Shown here piece by piece: positions 23,176 through 35,900 of a stretch of 64,000 nt of DNA. A program made the position numbers and the translations under genes. Position 1 is the stretch's first letter. Each line of letters starts with the position of its first letter. Below the pieces are notes generated by a model. It searched no databases. It had not been told where the DNA came from and saw nothing but the letters and a program-made list of their open reading frames with translations. The DNA comes from Nectonema munidae (lineage: Eukaryota; Nematomorpha; Nectonematoida; Nectonematidae), in NCBI GenBank assembly GCA_030549495.1, contig JAUIRK010000702.1:1-64000 (forward strand), read 5' to 3'.

Positions 23176-23896
23176 AAGTTCATTACAAGTTTGTGTAAAG
23201 TATTATTACGAACTGACGTAAAGGTAAGAATAGGAATAAGAAAACACTTTATTTTTCACAAATACAATCGCAGATTTTGGGGAGTCTTTGGGCTGATCCA
23301 CTTTTGATAACATAATCAGGAATATTGATAAAGCTTTGATACTGGTACACTCGTAAGCAGAGATCTCTGGAATTTTATACATGTTCTATATACATTTGTA
23401 CTTTTTATACTGAAAGCGTTAATTGCCTATTAGGCTACGTTTTATAGCCTTGATTATACAAAAAGTTATACTTGATAAATTCAAACGTGGTTAGTGCAAT
23501 ACAATTTAAATTAGATAAGTAACCTTGAATAATGTGAGATTGATATATATAATTTAACATTTTAATGTTACATTTTTCATGAGTATGAGGTGAAAGTTCT
23601 CACTTGATATAATAACACTACTTTCATCAAAGTAAATAACCTCACTCAATACCATAATTTAGAATTTACAATTACTGATATGAAATAATTGTTTTCAACT
23701 TTATATTAACAAATAGGAATTTTTATCATATGTAGTTGTGTATATTTTAAAAAAAGTAAGTAAAGTTGACGATTTACGTGCTTACTCGATAACAATTATC
23801 AAGACTTAAATTTGCATTTGGGTCAAATAGACCCGTAATATAATGTAAGAGTTAAAGCTTCCTAAAATTTAAGATTCAATAAAAACATAAGTTCAT
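23176..23896. other. AT-rich sequence downstream of SART1
   Basis: No gene seen. This region lies beyond the likely polyadenylation site of SART1. Confidence 0.4.
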
Positions 23897-23902
23897 TTTA
23901 TT
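23897..23902 (-). terminator. Polyadenylation signal AATAAA of SART1
   Basis: AATAAA on the minus strand, 53 nt after the stop codon at 23956-23958. It is a likely signal in a very AT-rich region, where such hexamers also occur by chance. Confidence 0.5.
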
Positions 23903-23955
23903 ATATATATAAACAAAAATAGATGGCAATTAAAAAATGATTAATTTAATAAATC

Positions 23956-23977
23956 TTATGTCTTGGATAGAGTATCT
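23956..23977 (-). CDS. SART1: SART1 exon 20 (stop codon)
   Basis: After a 55-bp intron ending TTTGTTTTTAG, 22 nt encode the end DTLSKT and TAA (23956-23958), in the place of human NTITK. If the intron were retained, the frame would instead add about 18 hydrophobic residues to a TAG formed by the acceptor itself. Confidence 0.8.
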
Positions 23978-26900
23978 CTAAAAACAAAAAAGAAATAATT
24001 GAAATACTAGAATAAATATAAAAGGTTGGTACATTTGTAGAATATTTTTGCTTGCGCTTAAAATGACGTATGGTTGTTGGGAAGTCTTTTGTTTCTCTTG
24101 AAAACGAGCTACAGTATTTAAAGGCGTTTCAGAAGATGCCATTTTGCGTAAAAGCTAAAAACAAAAAATCAGTATATTCACTCTAAAACAGTGGTTCCCA
24201 ACCTTTTTTTAGGCGACCCCAATTATATTTTTCAAAATATGACGCGACGCACTAATTCAGTTGTTTATATTTTATTAAAACGATAGGATAGTTGGCTGTA
24301 AAAGTAAGTGACGACAATTGTAATGAATATATCTGTAAGATAGGTACTTTAAGGTTGTAAAAGACAAAATAAACGTCATTAAATTTTATTATATTCACAG
24401 CATTATGAATTTTAAAACTTGACATTAATTAAAACAACCACTTCTAGAATAATATTCTGCTGCATTCTTTAGAAAACAAGGGAAAGGTATATATTTTTTT
24501 CTGTAAAATGGTAAATTTTTAATTGAGCCTTGGGCTTTAATCATGTTGCTAAGTTTCTGTGGTTCAGTCTTGAAAACAGGCCCACAAATCATGTTTCGAC
24601 CTTAGCTTTTAGTTTTGATGGCAGTCAGAGCTGCACATGGTGATTCACAGAAATAAGTTGTAGCGAAAGGCAATAACACTTTGACAGCATCGAATCCAAG
24701 TACTGGTTTCTTTTTTTCACAGCAGTCCACAACACACTTAGTTTGTCGCTGAAAGTTAAAATGAATAGTCTCTATAAGCTCCTCTTGAAGATTTTGGATA
24801 GAAGACTCTTCTTCTGAAAGATCCTCGGCTTGGATATCGAAAGGTCTTCGCAAACATTTCTATTTCTCATGCAGCTCTCCACACGGAATGTACCAGTTAA
24901 AATGCCTCAATCAATTTCTCAAGGTGCTCAACAATCACACTTTGTAAGGCCAGAAGTGAGGTGTCTATTTCATCTTGCAGAAAAAGTTTCAAAAGTGGAA
25001 ATGACGCAGTTTTTGCTAGTTCAATCTTTCCTTTGAAAGCCTTGAACTTTTCTGACACAGATTATAGTCTCATCTTTTCCTTCCATGGACATATTCAGCA
25101 AAAGCAACCGCGTTGGTTCAGTAAGCCTTGATGTCAGTGCATGTTTCTTCTCGTTTAGGAAGATTTCAACCTCTTCACGCATGTAAAGCACCCTCTGAAG
25201 TACTTTTCCTCGTGATAGCCTCCTGATCCCATATCAGAGCACTTTTGACTAAACAGCTTTGAATTCAATGCTGATGATTTAATAAAATTTACTATTTGAA
25301 TAACATCTTCTCTAACAGTGTTAAGCTCATGCTCAAGTGACATTTATCGAGAAGCAAGGCTTTTTACCGGTGTAGCAGGCAATAAGTCACTATTACTGTG
25401 GGGTTGACTTTTTTTACTCTGGCAGCGAAACCGTGACGTGCACTTAACATTGCAGGTGTTCCATCCGAGCACACACTGTATCACTGATCCTAATTTTTTT
25501 ATTGAAACAATCAACCAACTTGAAAAGAGCTTTACCTGTTGTTATTGTCTCCAGAAATTTAGAGAACAGAAAGTTTCCTTCAATGTTATTCTTCATTTGG
25601 TACCACGCATATACCAAGACCTGACCATCGTCAGCGACGTCAGTTGACTCATCCAACTCCAAGCTAAATTTCCCAATCTCCTTGATGACTGACAGCGAAA
25701 TAGCTTCTATTTTTTTCTCTGCAGCATCTCCAAGGATGGTACAAACAAGGGCTGCTGGCTTTCCAAACTTTTCTACAATTGTATGTGGCTACATACACTT
25801 AGCAATTTTTTTGCAACAAGATAAGATGCAAGTGTTGGTTGTTGAACAGAATACACTCCCTTGTTCATAGTTCTCTAGCCGCTAACGTTTGACTTGTTCT
25901 TATTTCCTCTTAATATATTCAAGATATTTCTCTTCCAGAATTGGTTGTTTTCCAGCAGATGGCGCTTGAGGTTATGTTCTTTAAGCGACTCGTGGCTGAG
26001 TACTTCCCCATATACAACGCATTGTAGTTTTTCGGTTCCATCATCGATGAGACACGTAAATCCAAGGCTAAGAAATTCTTCTTTGTACACCCGTTTCTGA
26101 AAGATGGAATTCATTTAAAAATGAAAATAGCGTATATATTATTTGTTAAGATTGTAAGGAAAAAAGCACGAAGATAATAAATCAATGGTTATTTAACAGC
26201 TTTTTTCTCTATGTCTTTCTTTAAAAGATATGAAAATTAAAATTGATTTATCATTTTTGTGGTTTTCTTTCCGTGCTTATCTGGGGTCGCGACCCAAGGG
26301 TTGGGAACCCTAAAACAACAAAATTCGCATATTAGCCTAGTCAAGTTAGAAAATGGTGCAAATAGAGTAGTGATAGTCTGTTCTTTGATATAAAAATAGG
26401 TTGCTTACATGTTTACTTGAAAATTTCGCAAAATATATTGGAAACGTGTATCTAAACAATAAAACTAAAGTGATATGAAACGTGTCATTCATTTTAGTTT
26501 TTAAATTTCTTTAATGATAAATAAAGTGAATGCAGGCCCTGGAAAAACAGTACAATATGTAATTGGGGGGGGGGGGGGGGGGGAATGAAACATTTGCCTT
26601 GGTGCGCCATAGGAGGTAACACGCTTCTTAGTTAAAGGAATGCACTGAGTGTGCAGCGTCTCATTTATGCATGCCAAGTAACCGGTTAAGTAGAGTTATC
26701 TGAAAAGAGATAAATGGAAATGTTAAAAGGAAGTACTTCTCTTTCAGCCCTTTTCTTGTCTCTTTTCTCGATTTTGTTTTTACCAGGCTTTTTCCCATGG
26801 AATCGATGAGAGAGCATTCTGAACGCTTCTTTTGGAGTCACATTTTTGCCAGTATCATCCACATACTCCAATTTGAAGTCGGGAGCATAGTCCTTCTTTT

Positions 26901-29900
26901 CCTTGATAAATTGAGGCAAATTATTTTATATAGAACATACAAAAAATTTTACACTGTACTCACTAACACGTATCACCTTTTTAATTTAAACACATTACTT
27001 ACATCGTATACTATGGCACACATGACCTTTTAATTCAATCACAAACCATAAGCCTAGCGAAACATTAAATTACAGCACACACAAATGTACCAAACAGTCA
27101 ATTTTTTCTTTTCTTATTTTTCACGTGGAAGATTCAAACAGAGATCCTCGTACAAAAACGCGTATACTATCAAGAGTGAAGCTAAAGCACGCTATTCAGA
27201 GTGGACATCAAGGATCGATTTAGACTTCACAATTAATCCTCGTACAAAAACGCGTATACTATCAAGAGTGAAGCTAAAACACGCTATTCAGAGTGGACAT
27301 CAAGGATCGATTTAGACTTCACAATTAATCCTCGTACAAAAACGCGTATACTATCAAGAGTGAAGCTAAAACACGCTATTCAGAGTGGACATCAAGGATC
27401 GATTTAGACTTCACAATTAATCCTCGTACAAAAACGCGTACACTATCAAGAGTGAAGCTAAAGCACGCTATTCAGAGTGGACATCAAGGATCGATTTAGA
27501 CTTCACAATTAATCCTCGTACAAAAACGCGTACACTATCAAGAGTGAAGCTAAAGCACGCTATTCAGAGTGGACATCAAGGATCGATTTAGACTTCACAA
27601 TTAATCCTCGTACAAAAACGCGTATACTATCAAGAGTGAAGCTAAAACACGCTATTCAGAGTGGACATCAAGGATCGATTTAGACTTCACAATTAATCCT
27701 CGTACAAAAACGCGTACACTATCAAGAGTGAAGCTAAAGCACGCTATTAGAGTGGACATCAAGGATCGATTTAGACTTCACAATTAATCCTCGTACAAAA
27801 ACGCGTACACTATCAAGAGTGAAGCTAAAGCACGCTATTCAGAGTGGACATCAAGGATCGATTTAGACTTCACAATTAATCCTCGTACAAAAACGCGTAC
27901 ACTATCAAGAGTGAAGCTAAAGCACGCTATTCAGAGTGGACATCAAGGATCGATTTAGACTTCACAATTAATCCTCGTACAAAAACGCGTACACTATCAA
28001 GAGTGAAGCTAAAGCACGCTATTCAGAGTGGACATCAAGGATCGATTTAGACTTCACAATTAATCCTCGTACAAAAACGCGTATACTATCAAGAGTGAAG
28101 CTAAAGCACACTATTGAGAGTGGACATCAAGGATCGATTTAGACTTCACAATTAATCCTCGTACAAAAACGCGTACACTATCAAGAGTGAAGCTAAAGCA
28201 CGCTATTCAGAGTGGACATCAAGGATCGATTTAGACTTCACAATTAATCCTCGTACAAAAACGCGTACACTATCAAGAGTGAAGCTAAAGCACGCTATTG
28301 AGAGTGGACATCAAGGATCGATTTAGACTTCACAATTAATCCTCGTACAAAAACGCGTACACTATCAAGAGTGAAGCTAAAGCACGCTATTCAGAGTGGA
28401 CATCAAGGATCGATTTAGACTTCACAATTAATCCTCGTACAAAAACGCGTACACTATCAAGAGTGAAGCTAAAGCACGCTATTGAGAGTGGACATCAAGG
28501 ATCGATTTAGACTTCACAATTAATCCTCGTACAAAAACGCGTACACTATCAAGAGTGAAGCTAAAGCACGCTATTCAGAGTGGACATCAAGGATCGATTT
28601 AGACTTCACAATTAATCCTCGTACAAAAACGCGTACACTATCAAGAGTGAAGCTAAAGCACGCTATTGAGAGTGGACATCAAGGATCGATTTAGACTTCA
28701 CAATTAATCCTCGTACAAAAACGCGTACACTATCAAGAGTGAAGCTAAAGACACGCTATTGAGAGTGGACATCAAGGATCGATTTAGACTTCACAATTAA
28801 TCCTCGTACAAAAACGCGTACACTATCAAGAGTGAAGCTAAAGCACGCTATTCAGAGTGGACATCAAGGATCGATTTAGACTTCACAATTAATCCTCGTA
28901 CAAAAACGCGTACACTATCAAGAGTGAAGCTAAAGCACGCTATTCAGAGTGGACATCAAGGATCGATTTAGACTTCACAATTAATCCTCGTACAAAAACG
29001 CGTACACTATCAAGAGTGAAGCTAAAGCACGGTATTCAGAGTGGACATCAAGGATCGATTTAGACTTCACAATTAATCCTCGTACAAAAACGCGTATACT
29101 ATCAAGAGTGAAGCTAAAACACGCTATTCAGAGTGGACATCAAGGATCGATTTAGACTTCACAATTAATCCTCGGACAAAAACGCGTACACTATCAAGAG
29201 TGAAGCTAAAGCACACTATTCAGTGTGGATATCAAGGATCGAGATAGACTTCAAATTTTTACTTGGAAAACTTATTTTTATCACAACAAGCCTTACATAA
29301 AATGAGTGTTTACAGATTATTATCCAACATACGATAAGGAAAATCTATCTTTTCTTTCTCTTTTACGTGCATATAATTTAAAATCATTTAAAAATACCTT
29401 GAAGTCAGTGAGTGGTCCATTGTACCGATCCATTCGCCGAGTAAATTTATCATCAAAGTCATGAGCCTTATCTTCGACACGGAATCTCTTCGCCTTCATT
29501 TCTTTAAAACGTTTACTCATCTCTTTTGTTTGTGTCTCTGGTTTTAAGTATCCTTGATTAGGAAAAAATATATGTTGATTTAGGGATACACAAAATACTT
29601 TCTAATTAAGCTAATCAAGGAGCATACATAACAATTCCAACACAGAGCTAATGTTGCGAAAAACCTTGTTCAGAAGGAATATTTTATAAACATGCTAATA
29701 TTCACAATGTGGTTGCAATTTTAAGATGAATTTTATTTTTTGATTGTTTTAAAAATTCTATGAAAAATGATTTAAGTTTGAATTTTTTGAAATTAAGCAA
29801 TATTTATTTTTGATTAAAATTAGAATTCTGAAAATATTATATAAAAAGAGTCAAAAAGAAAAACTAAAAATCATTGTAATGTAATCCAAGCATCTAATCT

Positions 29901-32900
29901 CTTATATACGTCGCAATACCATGCCTGCACTAATTCAGTTGATTTAAGTAGCATCTGTTTTTTTTATTACTTATCTTAAAATTCCCGTCACATATCCAAT
30001 GTATACGATATCCAAAATTCCTGATGCGCATATGTTGATAATAAAATGCGAAATCTCAAATTAATAGAGATGATTTGCATTTGTGGATATGCGATACATC
30101 ACAAATTCAGATGCTACTTTTAGTTTAGCTTTTTGGGATAATCAAAACACTCTGAAACTTTATAAAAGAACTAGAGTATGAAACTAAAGTGTCAAAAAAT
30201 CAAGAATTAGTATAGATGTGTTTGTAAAACTAATCTAATTTACTCCTGAATTTGTAAACAAGTTTAAAATTATTCAACTAAAATTGATCCAAGGCGCTTT
30301 TATTGATGATGATTGAATTGTTTCTTATTTATCTCTCTCATGATAGATAAGATATATGATAAACAAGCCTATCATAGATATTATAAACCACCCAGTTTAT
30401 TTTCATTTCGTTCTTAACCATGCTCATTATTCTTATTGCTAATATAATATTATATTTTAGAAATATAACTATATCCAAGTGACATCTACTAGAATATGTA
30501 AGCTATTTTTTAGGAAATTTTGGGCTTACTTAATATTTAAGCAGTCACTCATATGTTTTCTCCTCAGCTGTAAGTCATATTGTTTTATGTTCACTTCTGA
30601 TCAGATACGATTAATTTAGGTAAATGAAAATAAGAATTAAATAAAATCATTTTCAAAAAAATAAAGCACAGATTTCACCCAATCTAAAAAGTCATTGGAT
30701 TTACGCCGATCAAAAGTTTCTTTACTCGTTTATTAAAATATATAGACAACGCATTCCAGCAAAAGTGTGCTGATGACACGCAAAAATTGTGTAAAATTCA
30801 TAATTAGGAAAGGATCGTGACAAAGATACCTTTTGCAACTGCTAGATTTAGAGCAGCACCCAAACCCTTCTCTATATTCGGCTCTAGCGTCAGACTATCT
30901 TGATCAAGTTGAGAAGCGTCGTCCTCTTCTTCACCTCCATTCTCATTATTTCTGGCGGTACTTCTTGCAGAGCTGTACACTTTGTTTGGCTTTACGGCGG
31001 ACCAACAAGAAGACTTTTTTTCATCGCTAAAATCTTGCTCATTCTTATCTTTTCTTGGATTGGACTGCCCCACTTCCAATTCTTCATCGTTTGATGATTG
31101 GCTTGCACTCTCCGAGTCATCCTAAATTTATGAAAAAAATCTATTTCTGAATAAATATAAAAAACAGCAATAATAGTTGAACAGATGGAGATGGACATAT
31201 TTTCTAGTAAATAACGGTCCTACTTTATCAAACGGCCATCATGCAAGCTGACACACCGGCCAGTACGCAACTGATAGTGGACACATTAAAAGTGAAACAC
31301 GAAGTTAAAATTTTAACATGCTATACTTACAATAATATTTCACATTGAATAAAGTTTAGTGAGGAGATACAATCATTTAAAAAAGTTATAATACGAGAAT
31401 GGAAAATTGTTTTCCCAATATTATATGTGATTTTGCATACATTTTACATAGTGAGCGCATCCTTAAAATTATCGGAAGGGGGGGGGGGGGCTTTTTTATA
31501 ATTTATAAAATTTATTTTAAAATAATTTTTGTCTGAAACCTTTAATTAGTCGCCAATTTGTTAATTTTGTAATTAATCATAGCTTCATGACAGTTTTTTC
31601 TGTTTCCTATCGTTTAACAAACTAAATTAGTATATAACATTTGAACATTTTGCTTTTGTTAATATAAAGAAAGTATAATGATAATTACACAAATATTCTT
31701 GATGTGTCTAATATTTTTGCGTCTCACTGTTCATCAAATTTCACTTTTAAAATAATAATGTGTACAAATAAATGATCTCAATGCTTTCAATTATAAAAAA
31801 TGGATCACCTTATCTTCATCTTGGTTGTCGTATTGATCCTCCCCCCCTTCATCTTCATCATTTTGGTCTTCCAAGTCTCGTTTCGTAAAAGGTAAATCGC
31901 CAAGACTTCTACAAAATTCTGAAGTCGTGTAAAGGGTGATTTCATCGCTTCCATTTTTAACAGTGGATGCCTGAGATGGCACAGTATCCTTCGCTTTACT
32001 CACACTTTTTATGAGCTGAGCTACCTTTAAATAAACATGGAAAAGAAAAAGTTACTTAAAACAAGGTATAAATTAAACGAATACACTACACAAATGCGTT
32101 GATTCTAAACAACTTACAGCTACTCGTTCAAATCATGCTTACTTTAGCATGAATCTAATCTCTATCAATGTTTCCTAAGGTAAGCACGAACTTTTCATCA
32201 CAAGTTATTTAAAGGCAAAACCACTATAGACGACAAGCTTTCTTTGCAAAATAACAATGTTTGGTTGTACAGATTTATATTATTCCCTAAAAAATTGGCA
32301 AATTATATTTAAAGCAAAATTTGATTTAAAGTAACTTTTTATTGTGAGATGGGGTTCGCAAACGCTAAAAAGTCATCGGTAATTTATCGATTCATTAAAT
32401 ATAATTGCCGCTTATTTAGCGTAGCTTTATGATCAAATAAGTTACCCCTCTATAAGAAAATCCTTTCGTATTTACACTTGTTACAGTACGTGCTCAACAA
32501 AAGACCTTTGAATTTTTCTGGTTCTTTCAGGTGACACTACCGTTGAGCCACTTTCGGTGGAAGATGGTAAACCGTCTGGTGTAGGTGATGAGGATGAAGA
32601 ATCTTTGGAAGTCCTCAGATGATATCCCACAAATTGAAGTATCACCTATCTTTTATGTTCTAATGGATAGCTTCATAAAGTTGGTAAATATGTTAGAAGA
32701 AATCATCGCTAAAGCCACTTTAGAGTTTAAGGGTATATTATGGAGATGCCCGGACGATCTCAAGAACAAGAAAACCTGATGCTCCTGACAAATTCGGATC
32801 CAAGTACATGAAGCCGCTAAGGAACCAAAAAAGGATTATCAAACGAGGATTATTGTAAAGATTCATAATCCTAAGATTATTTCACGTATATTCCTTATTC

Positions 32901-35900
32901 CAAAGAAAAGTAAGAAGTTACGTTTCATTCAAAACTTCGCGGTAACACCCATGCATGTTCAAGCAGGAGGCAGTTAGACTAACTACTCCTGCCTAGCTAC
33001 ACTATTTGGACAACGGTGGACATTTTACAAATACGGTATCGCTATCAACAAGGCCTTTAAGAGACTGTTCTGTTCCAAAAGTTTGTCCTAAAAAAATTGT
33101 TTCAACGTTTCTTGAAAGACTTCTTAGAATATTTGACGATATCCTAATCTCGCTCAATCGCAACATGTAGAGGAGGTCATGAAAATCAAGTTCTTAGAAT
33201 TCCTCATTGAATCCAACATGCTAATCAATGAGAATAAGAGCGTTTACGTATCTACCGCGCGCATCTCATATTTACGTATAAACATTGATTTTTCTTAAAG
33301 AGCGATTGAAATTTCAAGTAAATAAAACATGAGCTTCGCAAATGTCCTATCTTTTTTAAGATTGTAGTTCATTTCAGTCCCAAATCCAACCCGTCCTGTT
33401 TTCTCAGACGCTACGCTAACTCAAATATCTATCGTTTCACCCTTGCAAAAAGCATATTTAAGATTGAAGATTGTCATATCCACACTACCGAATTCTTAGG
33501 GCTCCTCTATGTGGGCTGTCTTATTCTGCGACTATTCAACTGCAATGCAAGCAATGATAATTTTGCTTCATATCATCCAGCTTATTCATTATTTTACTTC
33601 TCTCATGATCCACCCTCCTCACCCAATTAGCATCGAAGCTCTTTCCTTACAAATATCATTTTGAGTGTCTTTTTCTCATTGTTATGTCAGCCAAAAAAAT
33701 GTTGAGATATTCATTTCTACCAAAGGAGAATTAAACGATAAATCGTTTATATAAATTCATAGCGGAATCAAATTATCTGAATATTTTAATAAAATTATTG
33801 ATTAGACACGTAGTAGTAGTAGTAATCGTATCCTATAGACCAAAGAATTTAAAAGTTGTATTTGATTTAAATCAATCTTGAGAAGTCTCGGTTGAAACAC
33901 CCTATCACTTGTATTTATCATTACACATGGTTATAGAAGTTATTATGGACTACATGTTTCTCCCTTCTAATGCTTATATAAATAATAAATCACAGGCATG
34001 AAAAAAACTTAAGATAACAGACCTATCTTTATAAATTTTCTTTTACAATCAGCAATAAATACTTAGTTATTGTACAAACATATTTCAGCATTCCTTGCAA
34101 ATTTTATACTTTAATTAAACACACATACCTTAATAGCACCAGTGTTAACAATCTCGCGTTGAATCTTCTCTCTACGATTTCTGTTTAATTCAGCCTCCAA
34201 GTCTTCTCTTGCTCGCTCTTCTTCGATTAGGATCTCTGTATTGAATTCTTCAGTAGAATTTGTATCATCTTCATCATCTTCGCAATTTAATCAACAAAAA
34301 ACGAAAAATATACAAAATTTTCACAGTGGTTTAAACCTAATATCAATCACCTGTAATACGGTTACAGAATACAAAGGTGTTAATCTTAAAGTGAAATCAA
34401 TAACTCACTTCGGCTGCGTTATGTATGAGTGATACTCTAAAGTCAGCATGATAATATCTCCGTGTGCTCGTTTCCCTTCTACTTGTAAGTGTCAAGGTAT
34501 TCGATTCTCAGCAATTTAAAAGCAAGGAATAGAGACTTGTTAAATGTTTTAGCTGGCATGAGACTGGCTCTAACAATAACAATGTAAATCTCGCTGCTGA
34601 TTGTAGGGGGTCAAGGCTTTTAAGCTTCTGGTCAAGTGGTGCAGAGTGCAAAAACGTTGAGAACCACTCTTATAAATAACTAAGAACAAAAGCTGAAATA
34701 CTTCATAATACGAGAATCAAAAATTGCAACACGCACATTCCGCCGCATAAAAAATATACACGCCTGTTATATCAATAACATTGAACTCACGGCTTGAGTC
34801 AACGCTTCTCATTCTCCCCTGTACTCACTTGCCAATTAAAGTTTGAAGCCACTAACACGAGGTCCAATTAAAGTTGTCATTAACACCGCGTCACTTCACC
34901 ACTATGTAAGCTTCACACTTTCTCGATATTTTGTCATTTTTACTTCCCATATTGATGATTAGAACCGAATAAAGCTTTCTCACTATTCATTTTCCCTTTG
35001 TCTAGCGTATAGAGGAGATATTCAGTTTTTCTCTTGTTTTGTCTCTCCTTCTTGAGTATAGAGCAACACCACAAACTAATTATCACATAAGCGCACAACT
35101 CTTTGTAGGGAACTTTATAAGGAAAATTGAATATAAAAACAGTGCTAAGTAAATCATTCATTAACTAGCTAATTTGAACGAAAAATTGTATTAACCAAAC
35201 TGTACAAAAATAAAAAATAAGTTGCAAATTTTGTTTGATTTGTAGTTATTGGAAAACAGTGTACATTTTGATAGTTTATTATGAAATTTTTATTTGGGTT
35301 ATAGCCAAAAAAGTAGAAATTAGAACGATGTGTCTATATTTTCGTAATAATGAGGATAATTGGATCCAGTATAGAGATTTTAGTACTAAATCAATAAATA
35401 CATAAGCAAATTAGAGCTGAAATCGAGAAATTGAATATTATAGAATCCAAAGGATATCAACCTGTGTAATTCAAAACTAAATGTTATTTAAATAATTTTA
35501 TGCAAGTTTAATAAAACTAATTATTTAGTCACCAAATTTACTAAGGTGTACTTAGTGATTACAAAAAATCACTGGAATGAGTAGTGTAAAACGAATCAAA
35601 AATAATACTCTTTAAAACTTTTTCTGCATCTTTTTCAGAGAGTTTTCTTCTTTTACTACTAAAAGAAAAATAATGAATGAAGACATAGAAAATGAGAGTT
35701 TAACTAATATAGTAGGAAAACGTAAATAAAAATAACTGTCATGCATTCTAAAGTTCTAAAGGAAAGTTAAGCGAAACCTTTACACGAGGTTACATTAGTT
35801 TTGCAAGATTAAATTGAGATTCTGAAAATGTAATCACCTTTCAGAAGTGTTCACTAATGCTGGTTTTTTGGTAATTAAAATTAAAAAAAATATATATGCT

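Noticed and set aside
24033-24154. SART1 ending inside exon 19 read-through with a hydrophobic tail
   Set aside because: The read-through stop is formed by the next acceptor itself, and splicing the 55-bp intron gives DTLSKT, similar to the conserved NTITK end.
27085-27315. Open frame across the first satellite units
   Set aside because: The unit length is not a multiple of 3, so the frame closes after two units; it is chance.
27146-29255. CRISPR-like array
   Set aside because: There are no unique spacers: the whole 92-bp unit repeats, and the setting is a eukaryotic intron.
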